Source: Propioniciclava sp.
GTDB lineage: Bacteria > Actinomycetota > Actinomycetes > Propionibacteriales > Propionibacteriaceae
Assembly (NCBI RefSeq): GCF_029977985.1
Contig: NZ_JARKOT010000116.1
Coordinates: forward strand, 1-64,000
Length of the DNA: 64,000 nucleotides
Direction of reading: 5' to 3'
In this document: piece after piece, positions 46,007-54,882 of the stretch
Position numbering within the stretch: the first letter of the stretch is position 1
Layout: each line of letters begins with the position of its first letter
Translations under genes and position numbers: made by a program
The notes under the pieces: model-generated
What the model was told of the DNA's origin: nothing
What the model saw: the letters and a program-made list of their open reading frames with translations, nothing else
Database searches by the model: none

Positions 46007-48475
46007 TCAGAGCTTCTCCATCGGGGCGTGCTTGACCGAGAGCTTCTTCACCCCCGCAGAGCCGAAGTCCACCACGGCTTTCAGCGTGTCGCCCGCACCG
46101 GCGGTCTCGGTGACGGTGCCCAGCCCGAACGTCGTGTGCAGCACCCGGTCCCCCACCGCGACCGCGGCGGGACCCTTCGCCTTCGGCGTCCCGGCTCCGT
46201 AGCCGACCGTGGAGCGCCACGACTGCTCGGTGCGCCGGGCGGCACTGGACGCCCACGTGGTCGCCGCCGTCCCGAGCCGGCGCCAATCGAGCAGCCGGTC
46301 GGGGATCTCCTCGATGAACCGGCTCGGCGGGTTGTACTGCGGCTGTCCCCACTGGACGCGCACGGCCGCCCGCGACAGGTAGAGCCGTTCGCGGGCCCGC
46401 GTGATCCCCACGTAGGCCAGCCGGCGCTCCTCCTCCAACTCCTGCGGATCGGTCATCGCCCGCAGGTGCGGGAAGATCCCGTCCTCGAACCCGGTCAGGA
46501 ACACGACGGGGAACTCCAGCCCCTTCGCCGTGTGCAGGGTCATGAGCGTCACGACGCCGCCGGCGTCGTCGGCGTCCGGGATCTGGTCGGAATCGGCGAC
46601 CAGGGCGATCCGCTCCAGGAAGGCGGGCAACGAGTCGTCGGGCTCGGGCGCACCGGCGGCGAGCTCGGCCCCATCGGCCTCGTCGGCGCCCTCGGGGGCC
46701 GAGGTGCCGTCCAGCAGCCCCGACGACCCGGGCGTCACGTCGATGGTGTGCGCCGCGGCGACGAACTCGCCCGCGACCGACACCAGCTCGATGAGGTTCT
46801 CCAGGCGCGTGGCGTCCTGCGGGTCGGTGGACGCCTCGAGTTCGGCCAGGTACCCCGAATCCCCGAGGATGCTCGCCAGGATGCGGTCGGCGCTGATGCC
46901 TTCGGCCACCATCGCCCGGTGCTTGGCCATCATGTCGGCGAACCCGCGCAACTGCTTGGCCGAGCGCGGGGCGAGCCCGGCGACCTCGTCGAGGCGCTCC
47001 AGCGCCCGCCCGAACGACAACCGCTCACCGGCGGCGAAGGCGTCCACCATCGCCTCGGCCCGGTCGCCGATGCCGCGTTTGGGCACGTTGAGGATGCGCC
47101 GGACGCTCACGTCGTCGTCGATGTTCGCGATCGCCCGCAGGTAGGCGACGGCGTCGCGGATCTCGCGCCGCTCGTAGAACCGGACGCCGCCCACCACCTT
47201 GTACGGCATCCCGACGCGGATGAACACCTCCTCGAAGGCACGCGACTGGGCGTTGGTGCGGTAGAACACCGCCACGTCAGCGGGCCGGACGCCGGCGTCC
47301 GTCAGCCGGTCGACCTCCGTCGCGACGAACTGCGCCTCCTCGTGCTCGGTGTCGGCCACGTAGCCGGTGATGCGCTCGCCGTCGCCCGCCTCGGACCACA
47401 GGTTCTTCGCCGGGCGGTTCGGGTTGCGGGTGATCACGGCATTCGCCGCTGTCAAGATCGTCTGGGTCGAGCGGTAGTTCTGCTCCAGCAGGATCGTGCG
47501 CGCCCCCGGGAAGTCGGCCTCGAAGTCGAGGATGTTCCGGATCGTCGCCCCCCGGAACGCGTAGATCGACTGGTCCGAATCGCCCACCACGAGCAGTTCG
47601 GGCGCCTCGATGGCACCCTCGGCGTCCCCGCCGACCGCACCGCACAACTCCCGCACGAGCGCGTACTGCGCATGATTGGTGTCTTGGTACTCATCGACCA
47701 GCACGTGCCGGAACCGGCGCCGGTAGGTCTCGCGCACCTCCGGGAAAGCCTGTAGGAGGTGGACGGTGGTCATGATGAGGTCGTCGAAGTCGAGCGCGTT
47801 GGCGGCATTCAGCCGGCGCTGGTAGTCGGCGTAAGCCTCGGCGTACACCTCCTCGGCCCCCGTCTTGGCCGCCGAGCGCGCCGCCTCGTGGTCGACCAAC
47901 TCGTTCTTCCAGTTCGACACGGCGTTCATGACGACCCGCACCGGGTACCGCTTCGGGTCGAGCCCCAACTCCTTCGTGACCAGCGTCATCAGGCGCTTGG
48001 AGTCGGTGTCGTCGTAGATGGAGAAGTTCTTTGCCAGCCCGAACCGGTCGATGTCCGCGCGCAGGATGCGCACGCACGCCGAGTGGAACGTCGACACCCA
48101 TATGAGCCGCGCCCGATTCCCCACCAGTTCCTCGACGCGGTGCCGCATCTCGGCCGCCGCCTTGTTCGTGAACGTGATCGCCAGGATCGACCCGGGGTGG
48201 ACGCCGCGCTGCCCGATCAGCCACGCGATCCGCCGCGTCAGCACCCGCGTCTTGCCCGAGCCCGCCCCCGCGACCACCAGCACCGGGGACCCCTCGTGCA
48301 GCACCGCCTCGCGTTGGGGCGGGTTCAGACCCTCGAGCAGTTCCTCAGCGGTCGGACGCCGCCGGCGCGGCCGGCTCTCCCCGGCGGATCCCCCGCGCGC
48401 GGCGCCCAGCCGATCGGCGGCCGGCGGGGCCCCCGTGGGAGCGAAGGTGAAGAAGTCGGGTGCGTGCTCTGTCAT
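46007..48475 (-). CDS. pcrA: UvrD/PcrA-type ATP-dependent DNA helicase
   Basis: An 822-residue SF1A 3'-5' helicase for nucleotide excision repair and fork maintenance. An N-terminal low-complexity extension of about 45 residues precedes the Q-motif LNPPQREAVLH. Walker A is VAGAGSGKTRVLTRRIA, Ia is LAITFTNKAAAEM, motif II is HVLVDEYQDTNHAQYAL, III is VVGDSDQSIYAFRGA, IV is TILLEQNYRST, and V/VI are VFLTGFEDGIFPHLRA and LAYVGITRARERLYLS. The C-terminal tudor-like domain (VGDRVLHTTFGLGTVTE) binds RNA polymerase in PcrA/UvrD. A Glu/Pro/Ala-rich insert (about residues 580-610) is unusual but tolerated. It is the counterpart of Rv0949. Confidence 0.96.
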   Translation of the reverse strand: MTEHAPDFFTFAPTGAPPAADRLGAARGGSAGESRPRRRRPTAEELLEGLNPPQREAVLHEGSPVLVVAGAGSGKTRVLTRRIAWLIGQRGVHPGSILAITFTNKAAAEMRHRVEELVGNRARLIWVSTFHSACVRILRADIDRFGLAKNFSIYDDTDSKRLMTLVTKELGLDPKRYPVRVVMNAVSNWKNELVDHEAARSAAKTGAEEVYAEAYADYQRRLNAANALDFDDLIMTTVHLLQAFPEVRETYRRRFRHVLVDEYQDTNHAQYALVRELCGAVGGDAEGAIEAPELLVVGDSDQSIYAFRGATIRNILDFEADFPGARTILLEQNYRSTQTILTAANAVITRNPNRPAKNLWSEAGDGERITGYVADTEHEEAQFVATEVDRLTDAGVRPADVAVFYRTNAQSRAFEEVFIRVGMPYKVVGGVRFYERREIRDAVAYLRAIANIDDDVSVRRILNVPKRGIGDRAEAMVDAFAAGERLSFGRALERLDEVAGLAPRSAKQLRGFADMMAKHRAMVAEGISADRILASILGDSGYLAELEASTDPQDATRLENLIELVSVAGEFVAAAHTIDVTPGSSGLLDGTSAPEGADEADGAELAAGAPEPDDSLPAFLERIALVADSDQIPDADDAGGVVTLMTLHTAKGLEFPVVFLTGFEDGIFPHLRAMTDPQELEEERRLAYVGITRARERLYLSRAAVRVQWGQPQYNPPSRFIEEIPDRLLDWRRLGTAATTWASSAARRTEQSWRSTVGYGAGTPKAKGPAAVAVGDRVLHTTFGLGTVTETAGAGDTLKAVVDFGSAGVKKLSVKHAPMEKL

Positions 48476-48529
48476 GACCGTGCCAGCCTAGTGGCCGCCA
48501 CCGACAACCTCGGCGGAAGCCCGCGCGGG

Positions 48530-48535
48530 TACAGT
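48530..48535 (+). promoter_or_regulatory. -10 box of the PLD-like gene, probably leaderless
   Basis: TACAGT, 7 bases, ATG 48543. It argues against the in-frame GTG at 48534, which overlaps the box. Confidence 0.5.
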
Positions 48536-48542
48536 GACCGCC

Positions 48543-49775
48543 ATGCTCATCGGCCGGGTCAAGCAGGTCGCCCGCGTGGCGCTCGGTTTGGGTGCCGCCG
48601 CCCAGGTCGCGACGATCGCCGGCCTCGCCGTGGTCGACCGGCGGCGCAAGCGGCACCGGCGGCACGTCGACTTCCCCAGCGCTCCTCCGACCGACGCCGA
48701 TCTGGACGCCGCCGGCCACGCCACCATCTACACGAAGGGCAGCGACCTCTACGACGCGATGATCGCCGCCATCGACGGCGCGACCCGCACCATCCACTTC
48801 GAGACCTACATCTGGAAGGGCGACCGAGTCGGGCGCCGCTTCAAGCACGCCCTCACGCGGGCGGCGGCCCGCGGGGTCGACGTCTACGTGGTGTACGACA
48901 CGTTCGCGAACCTGGTCGTCCCCCGCTCGTTCTTCCGCTTCGACCCGCGCATTCATGTCCTGCCCCACCAGCCCTGGACGGGGCTGCGCGGCGTCGTCCT
49001 GCGCGGCCCCGGCCTGAACCATCGCAAGATCCTCGTCGTCGACTCCGAGACCGCGTTCGTGGGCGGCTACAACATCGGTTCCCTCTATGCGACGCACTGG
49101 CGCGACACCCACCTCCGCCTGACGGGAGCCGCGGCGTCCGACCTGGAGAACGCCTTCGTCGACTATTGGAACCAGTCCCGCTCGCGGCGGCATCCGCAAC
49201 TCGCGCAGCCCATCGGGCGCCCCTGGCATGCCGATGTCCGCGTGATCCGGAACGTGCCGAGTCTCGGCGTCTACCCGATCCGCTACATGTACCTCGAGGC
49301 CATCGACCGCGCCACCGATCACATCTGGCTCACGCACGCCTATCTGATCCCCGACGACGACCTCACCTACGCGCTCACCGACGCCGCCGACCGGGGCGTC
49401 GACGTGCGCATCATCGTGCCCGCCGAGTCGAACCACATCGTCGCCGACTGGCTCTCGCGCGGCTTCTACCAAACGCTCTTGCGCCGCGGCGTGCGGCTGT
49501 ACCTCTACCAGGACACGATGGTCCACGCGAAGACGGCCACCATCGACGGTGCGTGGTCGACGGTGGGGACGGCGAATCTTGACGGCCTCAGCCTGCTCGG
49601 GAACTACGAGGTCAACGTCGAGATCTACGATGCCGATCTCGCGATCGAGATGGAGCGCATTTTCCTCATGGACGCGGCCAACTGCCGCGAGTTGACGCTG
49701 GAGGACTGGCGACGGCGTCCCCTCGCGGCCAAGGTGAGTGAAACGATTCTGGCGCCCCTGCGGCCGCTCGTGTGA
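48543..49775 (+). CDS. Phospholipase D-like protein, cardiolipin synthase family
   Basis: A 410-residue protein with one N-terminal membrane helix (about 8-30) and two PLDc domains. HKD motif 1 is LNHRKILVVDSETAFVGGYN (His about 160) and motif 2 is MVHAKTATIDGAWSTVGTAN; both H-x-K-x4-D sets are intact. IHFETYIWKGDRVGRRFKHA is typical of cardiolipin synthases of the Cls type, which join two phosphatidylglycerols. A short basic C-terminus follows. It is divergent from pcrA. Other PLD functions, such as phosphatidyl transfer to different alcohols, cannot be excluded. Confidence 0.87.
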   Translation: MLIGRVKQVARVALGLGAAAQVATIAGLAVVDRRRKRHRRHVDFPSAPPTDADLDAAGHATIYTKGSDLYDAMIAAIDGATRTIHFETYIWKGDRVGRRFKHALTRAAARGVDVYVVYDTFANLVVPRSFFRFDPRIHVLPHQPWTGLRGVVLRGPGLNHRKILVVDSETAFVGGYNIGSLYATHWRDTHLRLTGAAASDLENAFVDYWNQSRSRRHPQLAQPIGRPWHADVRVIRNVPSLGVYPIRYMYLEAIDRATDHIWLTHAYLIPDDDLTYALTDAADRGVDVRIIVPAESNHIVADWLSRGFYQTLLRRGVRLYLYQDTMVHAKTATIDGAWSTVGTANLDGLSLLGNYEVNVEIYDADLAIEMERIFLMDAANCRELTLEDWRRRPLAAKVSETILAPLRPLV

Positions 49776-49850
49776 CCCGAAATACCGGGCGAGTCCTGAT
49801 TGAACCCTGAACAGTCCGCGTGTCACTAGCGTGAACGCCGAAATGCCAAC

Positions 49851-49856
49851 TAGGTT
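49851..49856 (+). promoter_or_regulatory. -10 box of the GlsB-like gene, probably leaderless
   Basis: TAGGTT, 7 bases, ATG 49864. Confidence 0.5.
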
Positions 49857-49863
49857 GGCGCCC

Positions 49864-50127
49864 ATGGGAATCATTGGTTGGATTGTTCTGGGCCTCCTCG
49901 CTGGGGCCATCGCCAAGGCAATCATGCCGGGCACCCAGGGTGGCGGCTGGTTGGCCACTCTGCTCCTGGGTGTCGTGGGCGCGCTGCTCGGTGGGTTCAT
50001 CGGGAGCGCCATCTTCGGCATCGGCCTGGACACGTTCTGGAGCTTCCAGACCTGGATCGTCGCCATCCTCGGCTCGCTGCTCGTGCTCGCGATCTGGGGC
50101 TTCGTCACCAAGAACCATCGCGCCTGA
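49864..50127 (+). CDS. GlsB/YeaQ/YmgE family stress-response membrane protein
   Basis: An 87-residue protein with three hydrophobic segments. GIIGWIVLGLLAGAIAKAIM is the family's start, GGGWLATLLLGVVGALLGGF the second glycine-rich helix, and TWIVAILGSLLVLAIWGFV the third. The transglycosylase-associated GlsB family is induced by envelope or acid stress. ATG 49864 fits the leaderless pattern; an upstream in-frame GTG at 49831 is less likely. It is convergent with the LiaR-like gene across a terminator, so two stress functions sit side by side. Confidence 0.9.
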   Translation: MGIIGWIVLGLLAGAIAKAIMPGTQGGGWLATLLLGVVGALLGGFIGSAIFGIGLDTFWSFQTWIVAILGSLLVLAIWGFVTKNHRA

Positions 50128-50152
50128 GGCACGACCGACAGACTGCAACGCC

Positions 50153-50186
50153 GAACCGGCGCGACCCGCAGGGGTCGCGCCGGTTC
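50153..50186. terminator. Bidirectional hairpin after the GlsB-like gene
   Basis: Perfect 15-bp arms (GAACCGGCGCGACCC and GGGTCGCGCCGGTTC) around a 4-base loop, between the convergent GlsB-like and response-regulator genes. Confidence 0.78.
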
Positions 50187-50199
50187 TGTCCGTGCAGCC

Positions 50200-50919
50200 T
50201 CAGACGAGCTTGCGGTCGGTCGCCCAGCGGGTCAGCTGGTGGCGGTTGGAGAGCTGGAGCTTGCGCAACACGCTGCTCACGTGCGTCTCCACCGTCTTGA
50301 TCGAGATGAACAACTCCTTCGCCACCTCCTTGTACGCGTACCCGCGCGCGATGAGGCGCAGCACCTCGCGCTCGCGCTGGCTCAGCCGGTCGAGATCCTC
50401 GTCGATGGAGGCCACGTCGATCGCGCCGGAGAAGGCGTCCAGCACGAAGCCGGCCAGGCGCGGGCTGAACACGGCGTCCCCGTCGGCCACCCGGCCGATG
50501 GCCTCCACCAGTTCGGACGCCGAAATCGACTTCGTGACGTATCCCCTGGCCCCGGCGCGGATGACGCCGATGACGTCCTCGGCGGCGTCCGAGACGCTCA
50601 CGGCGAGGAACTTCACGTCGGGCGACTTCTCGTGCACCTGTTTGATCACCTCGACGCCGCCGCCCCCGGGCAGGTGCACGTCGAGCAGGACGACCTCGGG
50701 TTGCGTGCGCAGCACCGCGGCGACCGCTGTGGGCACATCCTCCCCCTCGCCCACGATCGTCACGAACGGCCCGATGTCGTGCTTGACGCCGCTGCGGAAC
50801 ATCGCGTGGTCGTCCACGATCACGACACGTCGCTGGCTCGTCCGGCCTCCGGAGGCCTCGGGTGCGCCGTCACCGGTCACCGCCGGCTCGCTCGCTGCAG
50901 CCTGCTGGTCCTTGCTCAT
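50200..50919 (-). CDS. NarL/LuxR-type response regulator (LiaR-like)
   Basis: A 239-residue regulator. A disordered N-terminal tail of about 30 residues precedes the receiver domain, with acidic pair VVIVDDHAMFRSGV, phospho-Asp in PEVVLLDVHLPGGGG and Lys in ARGYVTKSISASELV. The C-terminal LuxR-type HTH holds LSQREREVLRLIARGYAYKE and SIKTVETHVSSVLRKL. All phosphorylation residues are present. Its start overlaps the kinase stop by 4 bases, so it is the cognate partner of the PspC-kinase. Likely targets include the divergent LiaF-like operon. Confidence 0.93.
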   Translation of the reverse strand: MSKDQQAAASEPAVTGDGAPEASGGRTSQRRVVIVDDHAMFRSGVKHDIGPFVTIVGEGEDVPTAVAAVLRTQPEVVLLDVHLPGGGGVEVIKQVHEKSPDVKFLAVSVSDAAEDVIGVIRAGARGYVTKSISASELVEAIGRVADGDAVFSPRLAGFVLDAFSGAIDVASIDEDLDRLSQREREVLRLIARGYAYKEVAKELFISIKTVETHVSSVLRKLQLSNRHQLTRWATDRKLV

Positions 50920-52175
50920 CGCCTCATCTCCAAACTCACCTCAGTGCCTCGTTCGGCGTCCGAACGGATGCGCGCCACCCCGTGGTGGCGGGTCATCCGC
51001 TCGAGGATGCTGCCACGGACGCCCATCCGGTCGTCGGCGACGGCGTCCGGGTCGAAGCCGCGCCCACGGTCGCGGATGAACACCTCGACCGTATCGTCTG
51101 CGACCTCAGCGTAGACGTCCACGTCCGGCGCGCCAGAGTGCTTGGCGGCATTGACCATGGCCTCGCGGGCAGCCTTGACGAGCTCGGCCAAGCCAGGGGT
51201 GAGCGGGGCGTCGCCGACGAGCACACACTCCACGGAGACGGGGAAGTCGTCCTCGACCGCCTGCGCAGCCTCGCGGAGGGCGTCCCCGAGCGTCTCGGCG
51301 TCGGCGGGGGCGCCGTAGAGCCACTGCCTCAGCTGCCGCTCCTGGCGGCGGGCGAGCCGGACCACGGCCCTCGGGTCGGAGGCTTGCCGTTGGATGAGCG
51401 CCAGCGTCTGCAGGACCGAGTCGTGCAGGTGGGCGGCCATGTCGGCGCGGGCGTCCGACAGCAGCTTGGCCTCACGCGCCCGCCCGAGGGCGCGCCGCAC
51501 GCGCAATGCCCAGGGCGCGGCGACCAGGCCGAGCAGCACCACCACGCAGCCCACGATCGCCGTGAGTGCCCCCACGGTGCCGAGCTGCGGCATCGCGAAG
51601 GCGGCCGCCGCGACGGACAGACCGAGGAGAACCAGCCCGGAGGCGAGGGCCATCACCGACGACCAGTGGGCTGCGACGGGCGCCACCCAGCGGCCCCACC
51701 CATCGCTCTCGCCGCGCGTGGGGACGATCCGGTCGGCCTGGTACCAGATGAGCCCCAGCCCCGAAGCCGCCGCCAGCCCCGCGATCAGCCACCAGGCGGG
51801 CAACCCCCAGCCGATCTGCTGCACGAGCCACAGTAGACCGGCCGCGAGCAGGGCGAGCGCGATGCCTTGGCCGAGGTCGACGCCTCGCGGCACCGCAAGG
51901 GAGTCCACCGTGCGCATGCCACGGCGCGAGTGGGCGTCCAGGCCAGGGGCGTCGTGCGCCTCCTCGATCGGGGGCAGGGCGAGCCAGAAGAGAAGGTAGA
52001 GGCCGACCCCGACCAGCTTCCAGGCGGCGACCGTCACGAACAGTGCGCGCACGAGCACGGGGGCGAGCCCGAGATGCTCGGCCAGTCCGGCGCACACGCC
52101 GCCGAGCCACGCACGGTCGACCCGGCGCGCGAGCCGCCTCGGCTCGCCCGGTGCGGCGAGTTCGGCCTGGGTCAT
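50916..52175 (-). CDS. PspC-domain sensor histidine kinase (LiaS/HisKA_3 type)
   Basis: A 419-residue kinase. Residues 15-75 form a PspC domain (VDRAWLGGVCAGLAEHLGLA, LLFWLALPPIE), then about four membrane segments (ALALLAAGLLWLVQQIGWGL and others). The dimerisation helix has the phospho-His in ARADMAAHLHDSVLQTLALI. The ATPase has N-box EAMVNAAKHSGAP and G-box FIRDRGRGFDPDAV. Actinobacteria often fuse PspC to a NarX-type kinase to sense envelope stress. TAGGCT lies 6 bases before the ATG. It diverges from the PspC/LiaF-like gene 93 bases away. Confidence 0.93.
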   Translation of the reverse strand: MTQAELAAPGEPRRLARRVDRAWLGGVCAGLAEHLGLAPVLVRALFVTVAAWKLVGVGLYLLFWLALPPIEEAHDAPGLDAHSRRGMRTVDSLAVPRGVDLGQGIALALLAAGLLWLVQQIGWGLPAWWLIAGLAAASGLGLIWYQADRIVPTRGESDGWGRWVAPVAAHWSSVMALASGLVLLGLSVAAAAFAMPQLGTVGALTAIVGCVVVLLGLVAAPWALRVRRALGRAREAKLLSDARADMAAHLHDSVLQTLALIQRQASDPRAVVRLARRQERQLRQWLYGAPADAETLGDALREAAQAVEDDFPVSVECVLVGDAPLTPGLAELVKAAREAMVNAAKHSGAPDVDVYAEVADDTVEVFIRDRGRGFDPDAVADDRMGVRGSILERMTRHHGVARIRSDAERGTEVSLEMRR

Positions 52176-52181
52176 GGCTCC

Positions 52182-52187
52182 AGCCTA
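52182..52187 (-). promoter_or_regulatory. -10 box of the PspC-kinase gene
   Basis: On the minus strand TAGGCT, 6 bases, ATG 52175. It is part of the 93-base divergent promoter region of the envelope-stress module. Confidence 0.45.
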
Positions 52188-52268
52188 AGGCCCGGGCCGG
52201 ACGGTTCAGGGACAGGCTTCGGGGTAACCCTGATGGGCAGGAGGGTCCCCGCCACCAGACTGGAGGAC

Positions 52269-53483
52269 GTGTCAGACCTCCCTGCACTGCGACGCGATCC
52301 CGCCGAGGCCCAACTGGCCGGCGTCTGCGCCGCGTTGGCACGGGAGTGGCACGTCGAACCGTTCCTGGTCCGCGCCGGCATGGTGGTCGCGGCGATCGTC
52401 ACGAACGGTGTCGCCCTTGCGGCCTACCTCATCGCCTGGGCCCTGATCCCACCCCGCGGCGAGCACGTCGAACCCATCCGCCGTCTGCTCCCCTTCACCC
52501 GCGACTGGTCGCGCGCGGCCCTCTACGCAGCTGTCATCACAACCATCGTCGTCGGCATTCTCGCCACGGGCGCGGGCCCGGCTGCTCTGTTCATCGCGGG
52601 CGTCGTGTGGCTCGTCCTGCGCTTCGGTGGCGGACGCCGTGGGCGTCCGGCCACCCCGGTGGCACCGCCGGCCGTGCCCGAGCCGCGCAGCGAGTTCGAT
52701 CGACTGGCCGGCACCTGGCAGCAGCGCCTCGACAACGTGGACGCCGGCCGTCCCGCCGAATGGGACCCGCAAACGTTCTTCGCCCAGGCCGACCCGGTCG
52801 GCCTGTACGGGCCGGCTGCCCCGTACGGCCCGGCCCCGGCCGCTGCCGCTGCGCGACCGCCGGCGGCCCGCCGGCGTGGACGCCGCACCTGGTTCGGCGT
52901 CCTCACCGGCCTGGGCTTCGCGTGGGGCACCCTCGCCCTCGTCGCTCTGTTCGGGACGCCCGTGCCGTTGCTCGGTTGGGTCGCGGCGACGCTCGCTGTC
53001 TTGGGCACCGCCCTCGTTCTGGTGGCCCGCCCTGGTCGGGCCATCCACGGGCGGCCCCGCGGGCTCGTGCCGCTCACGATCCTCGCGGTAGCCACCACCG
53101 CGGCCCTCCTCGTGCCGCGCACCCTGGGCATTCCGGCGACGTTCGCGTTCGACGTGGACGCCGACCAGACCCCGGTGACCACTGTCACGGACCACACGAA
53201 TCTGGGTGTCGGCGACCGGACGGTCGACCTGAGCGCCTACGCCGTCACCGAGGACCGGCAGGCTTCCTACACGCTCAGCGCGGGGACGCTCACGTTGGCC
53301 GTGCCCACCACCGGAAACGTCGTCGTGCGCTCGAGCGTCGACGTGGGCACCATCACCACACCGGAGCGGGAGGTCGACGGTCTCGACTCGACCGACGAGT
53401 GGAGGCGCGTCCTCGACCCCTCGGCGCCCACGCTGACGATTGTGCTGGACGTGAACGTCGGAGAGGTGGTGATCCGTTCGTGA
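52269..53483 (+). CDS. PspC/LiaF-like envelope stress protein
   Basis: A 404-residue protein. An N-terminal PspC domain (LPALRRDPAEAQLAGVCAAL, AAYLIAWALIPPRGEH) is followed by two helices near 85-118, a Pro/Ala-rich linker and two or three more helices. The C-terminal 100 residues outside the last helix (DLSAYAVTEDRQASYTLSAG, VVVRSSVDVGTITTPE) form repeating beta-strands like the LiaF/DUF2154 domain that restrains LiaS. That suggests it is the negative regulator of the kinase encoded next door. GTG 52269 has CAGACT 7 bases upstream; an ATG at 52232 is an alternative. Its stop overlaps the next gene (GTGA). Confidence 0.78.
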   Translation: MSDLPALRRDPAEAQLAGVCAALAREWHVEPFLVRAGMVVAAIVTNGVALAAYLIAWALIPPRGEHVEPIRRLLPFTRDWSRAALYAAVITTIVVGILATGAGPAALFIAGVVWLVLRFGGGRRGRPATPVAPPAVPEPRSEFDRLAGTWQQRLDNVDAGRPAEWDPQTFFAQADPVGLYGPAAPYGPAPAAAAARPPAARRRGRRTWFGVLTGLGFAWGTLALVALFGTPVPLLGWVAATLAVLGTALVLVARPGRAIHGRPRGLVPLTILAVATTAALLVPRTLGIPATFAFDVDADQTPVTTVTDHTNLGVGDRTVDLSAYAVTEDRQASYTLSAGTLTLAVPTTGNVVVRSSVDVGTITTPEREVDGLDSTDEWRRVLDPSAPTLTIVLDVNVGEVVIRS

Positions 53484-53659
53484 AACCCGCAGCGGACGTG
53501 ACCGCTCTCATCGTCGGCCTCATCGGTCTGACCACCGCCGCGCTCGGCCTGTGGGCCGCGTTCGGCACCGTCAACTGGGCGCTGGTCGCGACCGGTACCC
53601 CCTTCCTGCTCGTCGCCTGCGGCCTGCTCGGTCTCTTCGCGTCGCGCACCAAACCCTGA
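53480..53659 (+). CDS. Small two-TM membrane protein of the PspC module
   Basis: A 59-residue protein, VKPAADVTALIVGLIGLTTA at the start and two hydrophobic segments (about 7-25 and 31-52), ending ASRTKP. GTG 53480 overlaps the LiaF-like stop (GTGA), so it is translated with it. It resembles the short membrane proteins often seen in actinobacterial PspC/LiaF operons; no function is known to me. Confidence 0.75.
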   Translation: MKPAADVTALIVGLIGLTTAALGLWAAFGTVNWALVATGTPFLLVACGLLGLFASRTKP

Positions 53660-53693
53660 AACCCCGCAAGACCCACTCGAAAGGAAACCCACC

Positions 53694-53939
53694 ATGGCCA
53701 CTCTCACTCGAAGCCGCTCCGACAAGTTCCTCGCCGGCGTGTGCGGCGGGCTCGCGAAGCAGTTCGGCATCGACGCGAACCTCGTCCGCATCCTGTTCGT
53801 CCTCGCCGCAATCTTTCTTCAGTTCGGCTGGGTCATCTACCTGATCCTCTGGCTGGTCCTCCCCTACGAGGACGGCGGCGAGACCGGCTTCGATACGGTC
53901 AAGCGTCAGTTCGGATCCAACGGGCCCTCCGCCGGCTGA
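53694..53939 (+). CDS. Stand-alone PspC domain protein
   Basis: An 81-residue protein that is almost only a PspC domain: RSRSDKFLAGVCGGLAKQFG, IDANLVRILFVLAAIF and the hydrophobic IYLILWLVLPYED, then a short polar tail. A GAAAGGAAA site precedes ATG 53694, so it is not leaderless. It is the third PspC domain encoded within 4 kb, after those in the kinase and LiaF-like protein. PspC proteins sit in the membrane and respond to envelope stress. Confidence 0.93.
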   Translation: MATLTRSRSDKFLAGVCGGLAKQFGIDANLVRILFVLAAIFLQFGWVIYLILWLVLPYEDGGETGFDTVKRQFGSNGPSAG

Positions 53940-53948
53940 TCCGGTGCC

Positions 53949-53982
53949 CCAACGGCCCCCGCTTCCGGGCGGGGGCCGTTGG
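53949..53982. terminator. Terminator hairpin after the PspC gene
   Basis: Perfect 14-bp arms (CCAACGGCCCCCGC and GCGGGGGCCGTTGG) with a 6-base loop, 9 bases after the stop. Confidence 0.8.
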
Positions 53983-54009
53983 CGTGTCTACGGCGCGCAT
54001 CGCCGGGGG

Positions 54010-54882
54010 TCAGGCGGTGGGCGGGGCTGAGCGCCGTCCCGATTGGACGCCCGCCAATCCCCAGCGGACCGTCGCCGTGCCCACCCTGCCGAGCCCACGC
54101 CCCAGCCACAGCGGCAGGCTTGCACCGAGCAGATCGCGTGCCCACGGGGGCAGGAGGGCGACACCGCCTGCGGCCAGCATCCAGTAGCCGGGCTTCGCGA
54201 GGCCGGGCAGCGGCGGCGTCCGGAGAAGAAAGTCGACGGTTTCGGACGCCGCCGGCGTCAGCTCCAACTCGGGCCGGTAGGCGGCCAGCACGGCGTCCAA
54301 CGCCACCACTGAGGTCGGCGGGTCGAGCACTCCGAGCAGGCGGGCGGGCACGGCCGTCTGGGCGACGTAGATGTCGGCGTCGGTCTCCGACAGGGGCGCC
54401 GGGCCGAACGCCTTGTAGGCCGCGAGGAAACTCGAGATCTCGGCGGCGTGGATCCAGGCGAGCAGATGCGGGTCGCTGGCGCGGTAGGGGCGCCCGCGGT
54501 CGTCCTTGCCGCGGACGCGCTCGTGCACGGCGCGCACGTGCGCGATGACCGCCGTCGCGTCGGGGATGGTGGCGTAGGTGGTCATGGCGATGTAGTTGCT
54601 CGTGCGCTGGAGCCGGCCCCACGGGTCGCCCTTGTAGCCCGAGTGCCCGGCCACCCCCGCCATCGCGAGCGGGTGCAGCGACTGCAGCAGCAGGGCCGCG
54701 ACCCCACCGGGGAACATGGCCGCGTCCTCGTGCACGCGCCAGATGGGGTCGCCCGGCGCGAACCAGCGCTCCCCCGGCTTGCCCCAGATCTGCGGGCCGC
54801 GTTCGCCGGCGTCCGAGCCCGCGACGCGGTCGCGCAGGGTCTCGCCCAGCTTGCGCTGGACGGGCCGGAGCACGCCGCTCAC
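54010..54882 (-). CDS. MpaB/rubber-oxygenase-like protein (DUF2236)
   Basis: A 290-residue helical protein. The family's hallmark is [20 protein letters not shown] followed by [20 protein letters not shown], then [20 protein letters not shown] and [20 protein letters not shown]. These conserved His, Arg and Asp positions are those of the Lcp/MpaB oxygenases, which bind haem or an iron cofactor. C-terminal hydrophobic segments near 230-260 suggest membrane association. GTG 54882 overlaps the guaA stop (GTGA), an unexpected coupling. The substrate is unknown. Confidence 0.85.
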   Translation of the reverse strand: MSGVLRPVQRKLGETLRDRVAGSDAGERGPQIWGKPGERWFAPGDPIWRVHEDAAMFPGGVAALLLQSLHPLAMAGVAGHSGYKGDPWGRLQRTSNYIAMTTYATIPDATAVIAHVRAVHERVRGKDDRGRPYRASDPHLLAWIHAAEISSFLAAYKAFGPAPLSETDADIYVAQTAVPARLLGVLDPPTSVVALDAVLAAYRPELELTPAASETVDFLLRTPPLPGLAKPGYWMLAAGGVALLPPWARDLLGASLPLWLGRGLGRVGTATVRWGLAGVQSGRRSAPPTA

